From positions 7,582,001 to 7,646,000 of the forward strand of contig NC_089241.1 in NCBI RefSeq assembly GCF_000512585.2: a DNA stretch of 64,000 nucleotides, given 5' to 3'. Origin of the DNA: Kwoniella bestiolae CBS 10118. Taxonomy: Eukaryota > Basidiomycota > Tremellomycetes > Tremellales > Cryptococcaceae. The position numbers and the translations under genes are program-made. The notes beneath the pieces are model-generated. The model was not told where the DNA came from and ran no database searches. It saw only the letters and a list, made by a program, of their open reading frames with translations. The number at the start of each line of letters is the position of its first letter. The first letter of the stretch is position 1. Positions 23,090-34,805 of the stretch are shown here, in pieces.

Positions 23090-24045
23090 CTTCCTGTCCT
23101 GCAAATAACCTCTCTCTCCTCTCTTTCACTATGATATCCAGTTTGGCGTTTTCGCTTTTTTCCCTCTTCTATTGTTTGAATATACTATAGTATGATGTAA
23201 GATGTTTTGGGTTAAATTTGATGCTAGGTTGTGGAGATATCGATAATGAATGAGTGATGTCTGTTAGGTGATTATAACAAATGGTATAGGCTGTGATGAT
23301 GAGCAAGAGCAGCACCACGTTGACGATCCAACAGCACCAGCCAAATCGAGTGAATTAATGAGTAATGAGCGTGTATGATGGTGTTAGTAAACGATATGAG
23401 AAAAGAGTGTGAATGGAATAAGTCAAGATGGGACAAGGGGGTTATGAAAGATTGATGCTATCAAAGGAATAAATCGCATATCCATATCCCACAGATATCT
23501 AAAGGTACACCATGGCAATTTCCACTTCCCACCGTAGAAGGATAAGAGTTTACCTTGACAACAAGACTGAGAGTAAACAGTGTAAACAAGTAACAAGTTA
23601 CACACGCAGCTATATACACGGTAGCACACACATTGATCGCATCCTCCCGCTCTAGTACTCTGGTTGTCGAGTCTAGTTGATTGATCGCATCAAAGGGAAA
23701 TAATCGAATCAGGGAAATGGACGTATACTGTAGAAACACAACAAAGGAAACGCATGGATCATTCTCAACAGCCATAGACCAATTTGCCACACATACCCTA
23801 ACGCACACAGATTGACGCTCGAGCAGGAACTTGGTTTTCGCAGACAATCTGTACCCCTTGACACACTCGGAAGAGTTTCATCTACCACTGCACTGTGCAA
23901 TCAGACCCGAAACACAAGCGAAGCGATGCATTCAATGCATAATGCAACCCATCATAAACATTTTGCACAGGCACGTCACAGCGTACTGTACATAATTACA
24001 TACAAACATACTCATCAGAAACACAATCAATGTCATTGTCCAATC
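23090..24045. other. intergenic DNA, no gene
   Basis: About 956 bp between the 5' end of the membrane-protein gene and the 3' end of the next gene (both minus strand). It should contain the promoter of the former. No motif or RNA gene could be supported; purine- and AT-rich stretches alternate. Confidence 0.5.
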
Positions 24046-25959
24046 TCACAAAACCTTCCTCAACCTATCCCTCAAACTCCCTTTCCCACTCACGCTCCCG
24101 CTCTTCTTCAGCCCCAGCGCGTCCTGCCGAGGGGACAAGGGCTGCAACCACTCCGCCTTCTCGTCTGAGGGAGTCTTGACATTGGTTATAGTGGGTGTGT
24201 CCAGCGATACCTCCGAATAATTAAGGGAAGGTACAGAAGCGTCAGTCTCGGTCGAGACGGTACTTGAGAAACTTGTTCGGTCCAACAGGGGCGTAGTCAC
24301 TATGCCTAATCCCTTTGGTACTTGTGTTTCAGTTTGAGAGACCGTACGATTGGTAGTTGAAGTTTGTGTTCGGGTCCTAATGGAACTTGCAGGAGGGGGT
24401 TTGGTCGATCCTGCTCCGAATGATCTTGGAGCTGGACCAGGTCCAGGTGTTGGCGTAGATACGGATCCTGATTCTGACGCTGATGGGGTCGTAGCGGCGG
24501 GGGCGGTGTTTGGTCTTACTCTGCTTTTCTTGACTTTCAACGTGGCGCTCGACATGGCAGAATAGACACTTGGAGGTAATTCCGTAACGGGAGCCAAGGA
24601 TTCATGTCCGGTGGTAGGCGAGACGCAATGCGTACTAGCAGGTCGAGTAAGGTTGGTCATAGGATACCTGAAATGTGGGATCTCCCTTGCCAGCGATCCA
24701 CTCGAACTGGATGATGAATTGGAGGTGAGAGCAGAGGGGTTAAGCCATACCGACAGATTCAACATATCTCCATTGGGTGCCGATTTGGGGAAGAAGAGCG
24801 ATACAGGTAGATTCCCATCAGTCATGGGGATAGGTTCCATAGCCCCTGGAGGATAGGGCCAGGGCATCTTCCCGTTTTTGAGGCGTCCCAATTCATCTAT
24901 CACGTTCATCTCGCTCTCTGTCATTGCTATTTGCCAGAGTACCACCGATTTGTACAGGCTGCCATCTTTGCCTGCTGATCGGAGTAATTCACTTTTCAGC
25001 TCGTCGACCGTGATATACGGGTTGATGTCGACTACGATCGGTGGAGGGAGGGAACGGAGACATGAAGAAGAGGGGCCAGCAGAAGATGAAGAGGATGGTT
25101 GGGGTGGTTGGGCAAAGTATGCTCGAAGGGTTAGGGGGACGTGATCTGATCACATCGTTTGAAATGGTACGTCAGCTTCGACATATACTACGTGACGAAA
25201 GGAAGAGTGATATCGAACTCACTAATTGGCATACCCATCACTGGTCTAGCTACGATCGAAATGATGTCCAGAGGATTGTATCCGTTCAAGAAATCAGGGA
25301 ACCAATGTTTGATCTTGAGCTCTCCTCCCGAGACGACATTCTGATTTGGGCCCAGACTCAGTTCAAGTTGAGTGGGATCGTCCAAGTTGAACGCTGGGAA
25401 CTGCGAGAGGAGATGGACCGGCCGGCCGAATCGCTCGGTATACGCTTTGGACTGGAGGAAAGCTTGTTGTGGGATTGACACCTACGTGTTTACGGGATCA
25501 GCTTTCCGAATCATGCAGTGTGAAGCCATGAAAACCGGTGAGAATACCGCCAGCATCCGAGGAAAAGCAGGATACAGCAAGATAACCCACCTTGAACAAG
25601 CTCATCGACCCATGTCCCACAGTCCTAGCTATCTCCCTCCTCAGCGCTGCAACCCCCTCATCAGGACTGACTGTGACACAAAAAACATTCTTGGCATCTT
25701 CATTATGTCCCGCAAAGGGCATAGGATCAATGGCCACTCTCAATTTAATCACCTGTGCATTGAGGCTTGGAGATCCGGCGGTGGTGAGGTTGGGAGAGAG
25801 TGATGAAGGGGTGGATCTCCCGTGGCTGTGGAAGGTAGATGACGTACTGATGTAAGGACTGTTGGGGTTGGAAGAAGAGGCGATGGAGTTGGAGTCGACT
25901 GAAGGGGCAATAAGGGATGAGGAGGTGTTTTGACGAGATTTCCTGGAGAAGATTCCCAT
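24046..25959 (-). CDS. protein with Crinkler-like ubiquitin-fold header(s), unknown function
   Basis: Three exons, about 590 residues. MGIFSRKSRQNTSSSLIAPS opens a Ser-rich leader, and residues from about 70 read IKLRVAIDPMPFAGHNEDAK, NVFCVTVSPDEGVAALRREI and SLFKVSIPQQAFL. The order strand-strand-helix-(L)-[WF]-K-V-S-I-P is the pattern of the Crinkler (CRN) ubiquitin-like header. A second region of the same style follows in exon 3: IVVDINPYITVDELKSELLR then KSVVLWQIAMTESEMNVIDE. After that the chain is Ser/Thr/Pro-rich (about 300 residues), ending GSLRDRLRKVL at TGA (24046-24048). No signal peptide, membrane helix, nuclease or kinase-like end was recognised. It could be an adaptor with ubiquitin-like folds. 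The Crinkler relation is by motif resemblance only and needs a profile search. Confidence 0.7.
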
Positions 25960-26346
25960 GATGCTTGAGTGAGTGAATGTGATGGTGATGATGATAAGTA
26001 GTGGACTTCTAGTACTACTTGTTTGACGAGATCGGTGGTTTAATGAGTGAATATATATGAGTGGGCACTGTTGATGCGGGAGTGTAGTGATATGGGATCA
26101 ATGGCTGGAGAGGTCGTCGAGATTGAGATTGATATGGTCGTTTTCGTAAGGGTGCACAACAGATGATACTATGAAGATTGTCAAAAAGCTACAGGAGAGG
26201 ACGAACAGGGCCCGTGGAATGTGATTTGGTTAATTAATAATGCATCTTGCAGTCATATATCTTACATATGTCCTCGTGCTGTGAAAAACCGGAAAAGAAA
26301 AGAATAGAGATGATCGACTCTTTCAACGGCACGTAATTGAGACAAT

Positions 26347-26368
26347 CAGGTTCAGGTTCAGGTTCAGG
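26347..26368. repeat. (CAGGTT)n hexanucleotide repeat
   Basis: Three full copies and a partial copy of CAGGTT in tandem within the gene-poor stretch upstream of the Crinkler-like gene. Confidence 0.9.
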
Positions 26369-27020
26369 AACCCTTACTTAGCCTTTCGATCGATGGCATG
26401 TTACGGTAAGTTATACCATAATCGGTAAGTTGAGATGCTCACACTTGACTTATCCGTATGCTTCAAATGCCGTGATTCATCCTTGCATCCTGAGAGGTCC
26501 GCGTACGACAATCATGCTGGGGCGTCCTGCATTTACATTACCTACGTAGGGAACGTGAAAGCCAAAGCCATAGTACGGAATGGCGTTCGAAGTTATTCCG
26601 GGTGAGTGCGAGTGCGTGTGCGTGTATGAAAAAGCTCACATGTATGCATGGGTACAAGAGTTATCCACAATGTAATACTGGCATGGCATGACCTGATCAG
26701 TTGGGTTGAAACCCAATATGAACGTACGACGTACTGAACTGAATTGAATTGGATAAGATGGATGGATCAACTTATGGAATACGGTATCTCCTTGACCTCA
26801 GCATGCAACCGATTTCTCCTGTAGACTGTTATAAACGGTATATCCCAGTCTACCGATACTTCATTCATGATGTTCCGGCTCAACTATGATCTGGGTTTGA
26901 CGTCGGTATGTAGAATCTAGCCTTTCGGCGGATATAGTATTTGAATACAGATGGTTCGCCAATTCCCTGACTTATTCTTTGTCTCAACAATCAGAGGATC
27001 GACCAGAGGGTTCGGGATCC

Positions 27021-27049
27021 GGCACGGCACGGTACGGTACGGTACGGTC
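27021..27049. repeat. (GGYAC)n pentanucleotide repeat
   Basis: Two GGCAC units followed by three GGTAC units and a partial one. Each GGTAC(GG) unit also contains the short palindrome GTAC. Confidence 0.9.
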
Positions 27050-28270
27050 AGACTAATTTGGTTTACTGTAGTCTCATCCAGTGATCGCCTAAACTCAAAA
27101 GTCCTGCTACTACGTACGCTGTACGTCGTATGTCGAATAGAGATCTTCGGGGTATTCATGTCTCGTGTATAACACTCAGGATATACTATATACAAGTGTA
27201 ACGAGCCATTAAAGATCAGATCTCAGCTCGACATCCCATGCCGACGTCTTGTACAATGAGATCTGCGGTACAAGTAATGCGATGTAGCGTCATTACGTCC
27301 ATTGTACGCATTGGCCTGAGCTTGAAGTAACCTATTTCGTCTGCACAACCATACTGTATCTACCAAGTGGCTTACCTCGTCCGTCTTCACGTCGGCGTGA
27401 GGTATCTTCCTGCCGCAGTATCAGTGCATAAAGTGCAGATCACCCCCACATGCCATGATGTCTCATATTGCACCGTATACGTACCCCTCGGAGGCAAGTT
27501 GATTGGATCGTCATCCACAGAAGCAAAAAACGGATAGACAGACAGGAGAGCAGAAAAGGTCGTACGACCTCCAATGAGGCATGGCGCCAACGCCAACGCC
27601 GACGCCACAACGCATGCATGGTAGTGCGAGTGTGTTCTGTAGGCGTAGGCTAAAATAGCAAAAGTTGTCTTTGAACGTAGATTCTCCGGATCGGAGTGAT
27701 ACCTGTAGCAGCACCATTCCAGATGACAGGTTGATTCCCGTAAACGCCCGTAAGGGGCGTTTCTCTTCCTACCATGCAGCTCTAGCTTATCCTCGCATAA
27801 GGATACAGCGTAGTCCAGTACAGTAGTTCAGGATCACATGCCAGGGATATGTATATATAATCATAGTGTGGCGATCATCTCTGAAATTGAAAGTATGATG
27901 TAAGTGGATCTGCAATACCGTACGTACCGTACGAATGCGAATGATCGTCGATCAACCGACCGACCGGAAGTGGTAACTTAGATATTCGTGCTGCCACACC
28001 TTGCTCGTCGTCATAGTTATTACACATGGTGCGAAATGCATCCGACTGGTGGTCTTACAGTACGATATTATACGACGTCTAGATCACTCTCTATCGGAAT
28101 AGACTACACGACACGTTTAATGTGCAACACAGATGACATGTCCGGATCCATACCAATACCAAATACCGATCGATATCTTTCTCATTCTCGTATTTCATTC
28201 GTGAGCAGGGCGAAATGGCTATTCCATTCCTACTCTTGCTGTTATTCTCCAAGATGATACCTCACAGACT

Positions 28271-28294
28271 AACCGGTTAATCGTGAAACCGGTT
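28271..28294. promoter_or_regulatory. two AACCGGTT palindromes 16 bp apart
   Basis: AACCGGTT occurs at 28271-28278 and again at 28287-28294, the second within AAACCGGTTA. This is the Grainyhead/CP2 consensus. It lies 2.3 kb from the nearest start codon (25959), so a target gene cannot be named. Confidence 0.3.
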
Positions 28295-29060
28295 ATAGCT
28301 GGAGAAACACAGGAATAATAACCAACTCTCACAACGGATATTCCTCTAACACGAGAAAGAAGAAAGAAAGATCTAGTTCATTTCATTCCCCATCTCGTTG
28401 ATTCACATCGGTTGTTCCGTCAACCCCTACGAGACTACACGTTTCACTTCACACTTGAGACCGGAAATACCTGTCGTACTGTACGCTTGAAAGTGGACCG
28501 ATTTACTAGCCGACATATATTCTTGAACATGCTTTATACCTTCGGTACGGGGGCCGTGCGTGTCGGACGCGATTGTAGGGAGCCAAGATGCCGGTCGATT
28601 CATAAATTCCTGATAAAACTCAAACTCATCAACCAAACTCTACAGAGCACGGTGATATAGATAGACCATCGCAGAATGCATCTCGCGTCATCCACAAGTG
28701 ACCATTTCTCATCTTTTATCAGACAGAGAAAAAGTAAAGCAAATTATTCGAAACTATGGAAAAGAAAACTATGAAAATGCTATTGATCTACCTTATCTTT
28801 ACCTTACCTTTTGAGCTAGATGTTTGATGTGTCTTACCTTACCTAACATATGTAAAAATGTATGTAAGAAAATTAAATGAAATACAAGAAGAAAGTTGAG
28901 CGTCTGCGAAATGTAGTTATCGACGTAATAATTCTCCCTTTCCCTCATCCTCCCACTCTTCTGACTGATCCCCTATCGCATTATTCCCATAACAACCGAC
29001 TTGACCACAGACGAAACTCGAATTCTTCGTCCTCACGATGCAATACCCCCCAGACCTAAC

Positions 29061-32000
29061 CTATCGCTTCACAGCCCCTCGTCTAGGTAATCCCTTCACC
29101 TTCCTACCCCCCGGACTACCAGGTACACCTCCATCGGTCGCACCCAGACTGAACCCCCCATCAGCACCCCCAGGCGCGGGACTACCGAACCGTGGTGCTT
29201 GTGCTTGTGCCTGTGCAGCAGGTGGTGCGCCAAACGAGAATCCGCCAGAGGCTGGTGGAGCAGCAGCAGGGGTAGTAGATTGGGGTGCACCGAACGCGAA
29301 TGAGGGTTGGGAAGTCGCCCCGGGTGTGGCTGGTCCAGGACCAGGAGCGGGATTGCCAAAAGTGAAGGTACTGTTCGTTGCGGTTGGTGTAGATGGTGTA
29401 GTGGATGGTTGACCAAATGTGAATCCTCCTGAAGCTGGTGCAGGGCTAGATGCAGCACCGCCACTACCACCACCGAAGGAAAAGTTGAATCCACCCGCCG
29501 CACCTGCTGCGCTAGATGAAGGTTGTGGTTGTTGACCAAATGGGTTGGATGCACCTGCGGGAGGAGCAGGAGCAGAGGAACCGAATCCTGATGAAACTGT
29601 TGGTGTAGCTGACGACTGGCCGAATGTGAAGGATGGTGTGGAAGTAGCAGCTGGACTACTTGCAGCTTGAGCAGGTTGACCGAATGGGTTGGACGCAGGT
29701 GCTAGAGCTGGGGAAGTGGTAGCAGAGGATGAAGAACCAAACCCGAATGGGTTGGAAGCGGGAGCAGGTGTTGGCGCAGAAGAACCGAATCCGGGAGTAG
29801 AACCATTAGGTTGGGTGGTTGATGAGGGAGCACCGAAGTTGAATCCTGTGGAAGCGGGAGCTGAAGTGGTACTTGCGCCTCCGAATGGGTTGGATTTGGC
29901 AGTGTCGCCGTTCGTCTTGTTCTCTCCGAAAGGTGTTGAAGTACTCGTACTACCTGAAGTACCAAATGTAAACCCTGTACCAGTTGCTCCTGTACCGCTA
30001 GGAGGAGCAGAGCTACCAAATGGGTTGCTTGGAGCAGCATCCTTCTTCTCAGCAGGTTTGCCGAATGAGAATCCGCCTGAAGCAGGTGCAGCCGAAGATG
30101 GACCGTTGGTAGTAGCAGCAGCACCAAAGCTTGGAGTAGGAGCGGGTGTGGTCGACGATGTTCCAAAGCTGAAAGCTGGCTTGGCGGTCTCAGTAGGTTT
30201 CGAGGTGGTTGCACTCGATGACCCAAATGAGAAAGCAGGTTTAGCCGGTTCAGCAGCTTTTGGAGCTTCTGTTGACGGTGTGCCGAATGAGAAAGCGGGC
30301 TTGGCAGCTTCAGCAGGCTTCTCTATAGCCGGTGTGCTGGAAGGGGTACCAAACGAGAAGGTTGGTTTAGCAGGTTCAGCAGATGCCGAAGGGGTACCAA
30401 AGCTGAATGTTGATTTGGAAGGTTCAGCAGGTTTGTCGGACGAGCCAAATGAGAATGCCGATTTGGGTGCTTCAGCAGGTTTAGATGCTCCGAACTGCCA
30501 AGTCGATCAAATCAGTTCCATGTATTTCGTGATATACAGCAAACAACTTACCGAGAAAGAAGGAGCAGGACTATCTTTCTTTTCCGCCTCTTTAGGTGCA
30601 CCAAAATTGAACCCTCCACCGTTAATTGGAGGGGTCGAAGCTTCAGCAGGTTTACCAAAACTGAAAGTAGCAGCAGGGAGTTCCGCAGGAGGCGCTTTAG
30701 GTTCTTCGGTTGTTTTCTTGGGTATACCAAAGTCGAATGCAGGCACCGAGGTTGGGGTAGCAGTTCCAGAGGGAGGAGCAGACTTCTTGCCAAAGAAATC
30801 GGGTATGCCTGATCCTGAAGCCGCGGGTTTCTCCGCCTCAGCAGGGGGTTTACCTAAACCGAACGAGAATGATTTATCCTTGCTTGATTCACCATTGGAA
30901 GCTGTGCTTGGTCCAGAGAAGAAAGATGAAGCGGGTGGTTTGCCCAACGGGGTCGTTGATCCTGTCGCCGGAGCTGAGGGTGTAGACCCATTCAAGGTGA
31001 AGAAACCATTCGCAGGTGGTTGTACGGGTTCAGCGGGTTTGGAAGGTTTTGGTGCGGTCGGTGGAGATTCGGGCAGAGCTACGATTGAGCCTCCGGCAAG
31101 CGGCGACGAAGCTCTGGGACGCGTTGATGATAGACCAACTCTAGCTAATGGGCCGCCAGGCCTTCGCCCAGGTGGAGGAACGTTGAGTGAGGATGAGGTG
31201 GCAGCCGCTTGAGAAGAACTTGCGGCTGCACTTTGCTCTGGGGTAGAAGTCGATGGTCCGTTTGAATTGGCAGGAGTAGGGTTGAGTCCGGCGAAAGAAA
31301 TACCCGAGAAAGAAGGTAATGGTATCTTTGCCTGCTCCAACTCATCCATATCTGGTAGATCCTCTTCCTTGGCTGAGAATCGTCCAGATGATGGGGTAGC
31401 CGATCGAGAATAACTCGCTGCTCCGACATGGGTACGCTTGGTGACATCCGATCTTGCTCGTAAGGAAGAACCGCCTCTCGACCTCTCGCCGTCAGCCAAA
31501 GGTTGATAGCCTGCGGACGATGCAGTTTGGGTGGATGCATTGGCTTGACCGCCTGGTGAGGGAGCTGTAGCGGTGATAGTAGGAATGGGCGGAGGTGGTG
31601 AAGGTGAAGTACCTCTATCCACCGTTGTCTTTCTCGTCCTTCTTCCTCTTGGTGTAGGTTGTGGTTGTTCTTCCTCTTGTACAGTTTCCGGCTGTTTGGA
31701 TGTTCCCCTTTTCGTTTTTCTGGTAGTTTTGGGTGTAGGCACATCTTCGTCGGTAGTAGGCCTCTTCAGCCTGGATGAACGTCGGGGTGTAGGAGCAGGT
31801 GCAGGAGAGTGTGATTTCTGTGAGCTCGGCAAGTCCATCTCCACATCTGAAGCTTGACTCTGAGCATCCGAGGCAGTAGGTGTAGGTGATGGTCTGTAAT
31901 CTGATGGACCTGTCATGAGCTTTGCTACATTTTCCGCAAGCATTAAAAATGAAAAATGCTTACCTCTATCGTCAGACTGCCTAGACCTCCTCTCTTCTCT

Positions 32001-33861
32001 AGCCTGTTGATCGGCTACCTTTCTCCTTCCGTACGGACTAATCATAACTGACACTCTCTCATCCCCGCCCAATCTATCTTTGTCTCTCCTCTGCTTCGCA
32101 CTATCCCCAGCAGCAGCAGTAGCGAGCGGCACGTTTATCGTCTTCCTCATCGTTCTTGATGATTGCCCAATAGTGACAGGAGGGAGTTCACCTTTCCTAG
32201 CGTCGGTAAGGGGTGTCTTCCGCATCGATTCGAGGGTATACAATATCCGTTCAGCCTCGGATTTGTGAATTGCCGGGGGAGCTTGAGCTGCACGAAGTTC
32301 ACTTTCTCTGACGAAAGCTTTCTCCTCTTCGTGCCATACCAATTGACCTTTCCTTATTGGTGGGTGGGAGAGGGAAGGCCCAGCTGATCCCAATCGCCTT
32401 GAAGCGGCAACAGACGCAGGTGAGCCAGGTCGTGCAGTTCCATCCCACCGGTCTTTCATAAACCAATCTAACACACTTCCTTCCCTCTGTCTATGTTCCC
32501 CATCCACACTCATTCTATCGTCTTCTCTATCCCTTGTCTTTTCGCGATCTCCATTAACACTTCCAAATAACATGCTGCCAGATTGTCTTAAGCCTCTAGT
32601 ACTACCCGATCTAGTCAATCCACCTCCCATGCTAACGTCAGAAGCTACACTAGCAGCTCTGCGGATGTTGGCTGTAGTAGCTGACCTAGTCAGACCGGAG
32701 GTTGAGGCTACAGCATTGGACACGTGGGGTGATTGGCGGTGCAATGGTGATGGAGGGGGTTTGAAAGGTGACACAGAGGGTAGTGTGAACTATCAGCCAG
32801 CTCATCTTTCAGCTCATCGCTCCTTCGTACGTGACATAGCTTGATATATAATATGATTGGACACTCACATCTTTCGACTCGAATCTACTTGGCGTCCTCC
32901 TACTAGGCGTACTAGGTCTAACATTCGCAGCCGACGAGGCAGCTCCTCCAGCAGTGGAATAACGCGATTTCCAAGGACTCCACGTCTTTCCCTCTTCTTT
33001 CCCATGATTTGAAGACTCCACATCCATCTGATCATCATCCACCAACGAACTCAACTCCACCCTCTTGGATCTAGTTAACATTCCGCCGGCCTTCCTGGGC
33101 GAGGAATTCGCCAATACGTCAGAGGGGGGATCAAGGTACGACATGGACTTCGAACTTGATAATCCGCCTGATGAAACTCCTCCCCCTCCCAATGGTCTAG
33201 AGAAGTTGGTGGGCTGCGTGCTGGTTATATGCTGGGGCAGGTGAGATTTGGGTTTGAGGGTGACATTGGGTGATAGAGGGGGTAACATGAATCCTGATAC
33301 TGCTCTACCTTGAATCTCGAATGTGGGTATAGCCTCAGGCTCATATTCGTTTCCTGTACCATCGCCATTCTCCTTACGCCTCTTCGCTCTCTGCTTCTCA
33401 GGTGAAGGTGAGTTCCTCCTCGATCGTTTGATAGAGGGTGATTGCGTTGCAGACTGATCCTCTAAATCGTTACCAAACGAGCTGTAGGAATCCCTTCGCC
33501 CACCACCAGTCGACGTTCGAGCGGGAGTAGCTAGCCATTGAAGTGGTCTCGAGAAGATGGATTTGATGCCAGAGAACAACGAGCTATCCGAGCCTGATCT
33601 AGGTAAACTTCCATAACTTGATGAAGAGGATAATCCAGGTCGGGTAGTTTTGGTAGGTGATTTCGTCGGACTTTCATCCCATCCGTCATTGCCTCCTCCC
33701 AGAGAGGACGATATGTTGGCTAGGTCCGTCATGGTTGCTGAAGATGATAGGCCAGAGAACGATGATGGCCGGGAGTATGGCTTGGCCAAGGCGTGTAGAC
33801 GAGGATGAGCGGATGGACGAGCAGCGCCGGGGAGGGAGGATCGGGATTGTTCTTGTGACAT
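29061..33861 (-). CDS. FG-repeat nucleoporin, Nup1/Nup153-like nuclear-basket type
   Basis: Four exons and about 1,500 residues. Exon 1 (33861-32870) starts MSQEQSRSSLPGAARPSAHP and has LFSGIKSIFSRPLQWLATP (about residues 95-115), an amphipathic helix of the sort that binds the inner nuclear membrane, then basic nuclear-signal clusters (KRSRRN, KRRK). The middle is Ser/Arg-rich with QLVWHEEEKAFVRESELR and two AT-hook-like RGRR stretches. From about 30990 down the chain becomes about 30 FG motifs (FSFG, FNFG, FTFG, NPFG), separated by Pro/Thr/Ser/Ala linkers with repeated PAEAAKP-type spacers. It ends GRKVKGLPRRGAVKR at TAG 29061-29063, a basic tail like that of Nup1-type proteins, which bind importin. 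The introns (about 32870-32790, 31960-31912, 30548-30498) rejoin in frame. FG repeats form the transport barrier. Confidence 0.85.
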
Positions 33862-34805
33862 CTTGATTAACTCGTATTGCTTTCTCTACAGACTGATGGA
33901 TGTCCAATGGATATACTATTGTGTCTTGATGTGTACGAGAAGGTAGGAAAGGATATCCGGAGTATTGCTGAAAAAGGAAGGATGGATTATCGTTAAACTC
34001 GCATAAAGAAAAGGAAGAGTCGTTTCGTTTTGGGTATGCTATGTCGTTATAGCTTTGCTAATGATCTCGATGCTGCTGCTTCTGATGACGGGGTCCCTCG
34101 TCCGGCAGGAGTGAGAAGAAGGTGACACTGTTGTTAGTGAGTTGTTGTTGTTGTTGTTGATTGTGTGTCAGTAGATGGATGTGAAATGGGATTGAAATCT
34201 ACCTGCTTGAAATTATCATCGGCCAGTGTAGTCTCCCCTTGGCTCGGTGTACTCGTACCCTATTACCCTTACTACAATGACACGCGTCAGAATGGAGCAC
34301 TGAAAAATATTGACATTTTATTCCATTTAATCCCAAAACGAATGACTGTACCTCTACCTCCTTTACCGCTTGTGGCGAACAATTGCGAACTCTTGTGAGA
34401 CCATCTCATGTCTCGTTCACAGCTCATGCATGCATATGGCAAGGAGCAGGAGCACCTCAGGCGAGGGTATATACTCTGATGATAGTTAAACAATCCGTCC
34501 GATGCATCCGTGTTGAAACGGCAGTGGACCGATACTCGAAGGCTATATGCTCCCAAGGTGTAATCCAGCCAAATCACTATCTGCATTACATTTACAACTT
34601 ATTTACCTATTTACCTTTCTACCCATGCACTATATACCTATTCGTATCAAAGATTCAAGTCATGTGTTTCAGAAGAAACAGAAATGAAACCAAAATCAAA
34701 AGAAGGGACTAGTAATCGCGATGAAGACCAAGCACAGGGATATCCTATATGTCCACCATAGAACACCTGACATACAGGTAGACCGCCTTCTCCAACCTCA
34801 CGTTT
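33862..34805. other. nucleoporin promoter region; no gene
   Basis: About 944 bp upstream of the nucleoporin start and downstream of the next minus-strand gene. It contains a (GTT)n run at 34141-34159. No gene or RNA could be supported. Confidence 0.5.
34141..34159. repeat. (GTT)n trinucleotide repeat
   Basis: Six GTT units in non-coding DNA upstream of the nucleoporin gene. Confidence 0.9.

Larger units (their letters stand above)
25960..29060. other. 3.1-kb gene-poor stretch
   Basis: No protein or RNA gene could be supported across this stretch. Visible structure includes a (CAGGTT)n run at 26347-26368, a (GGYAC)n run at 27021-27049, a CGTACGTACCGTACG palindrome at about 27920-27934 and two AACCGGTT palindromes 16 bp apart at 28271-28294. 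Short open frames here have no domain signature and no splice logic. The right-hand end (about 28700-29060) is AT-rich and will hold the 3' end of the nucleoporin mRNA. Confidence 0.5.

Noticed and set aside
29689..31212. A 507-codon open frame on the plus strand
   Set aside because: It is the antisense of the FG-repeat exon; the FG reading on the minus strand has motif logic and splice sites, whereas this frame is Gly/Pro/Ala bias from repeated codons.
31145..31744. A 199-codon frame on the minus strand in another phase of the nucleoporin gene
   Set aside because: A shadow frame created by Ser/Pro/Thr-rich codons; it has no start context and conflicts with the supported nucleoporin frame.
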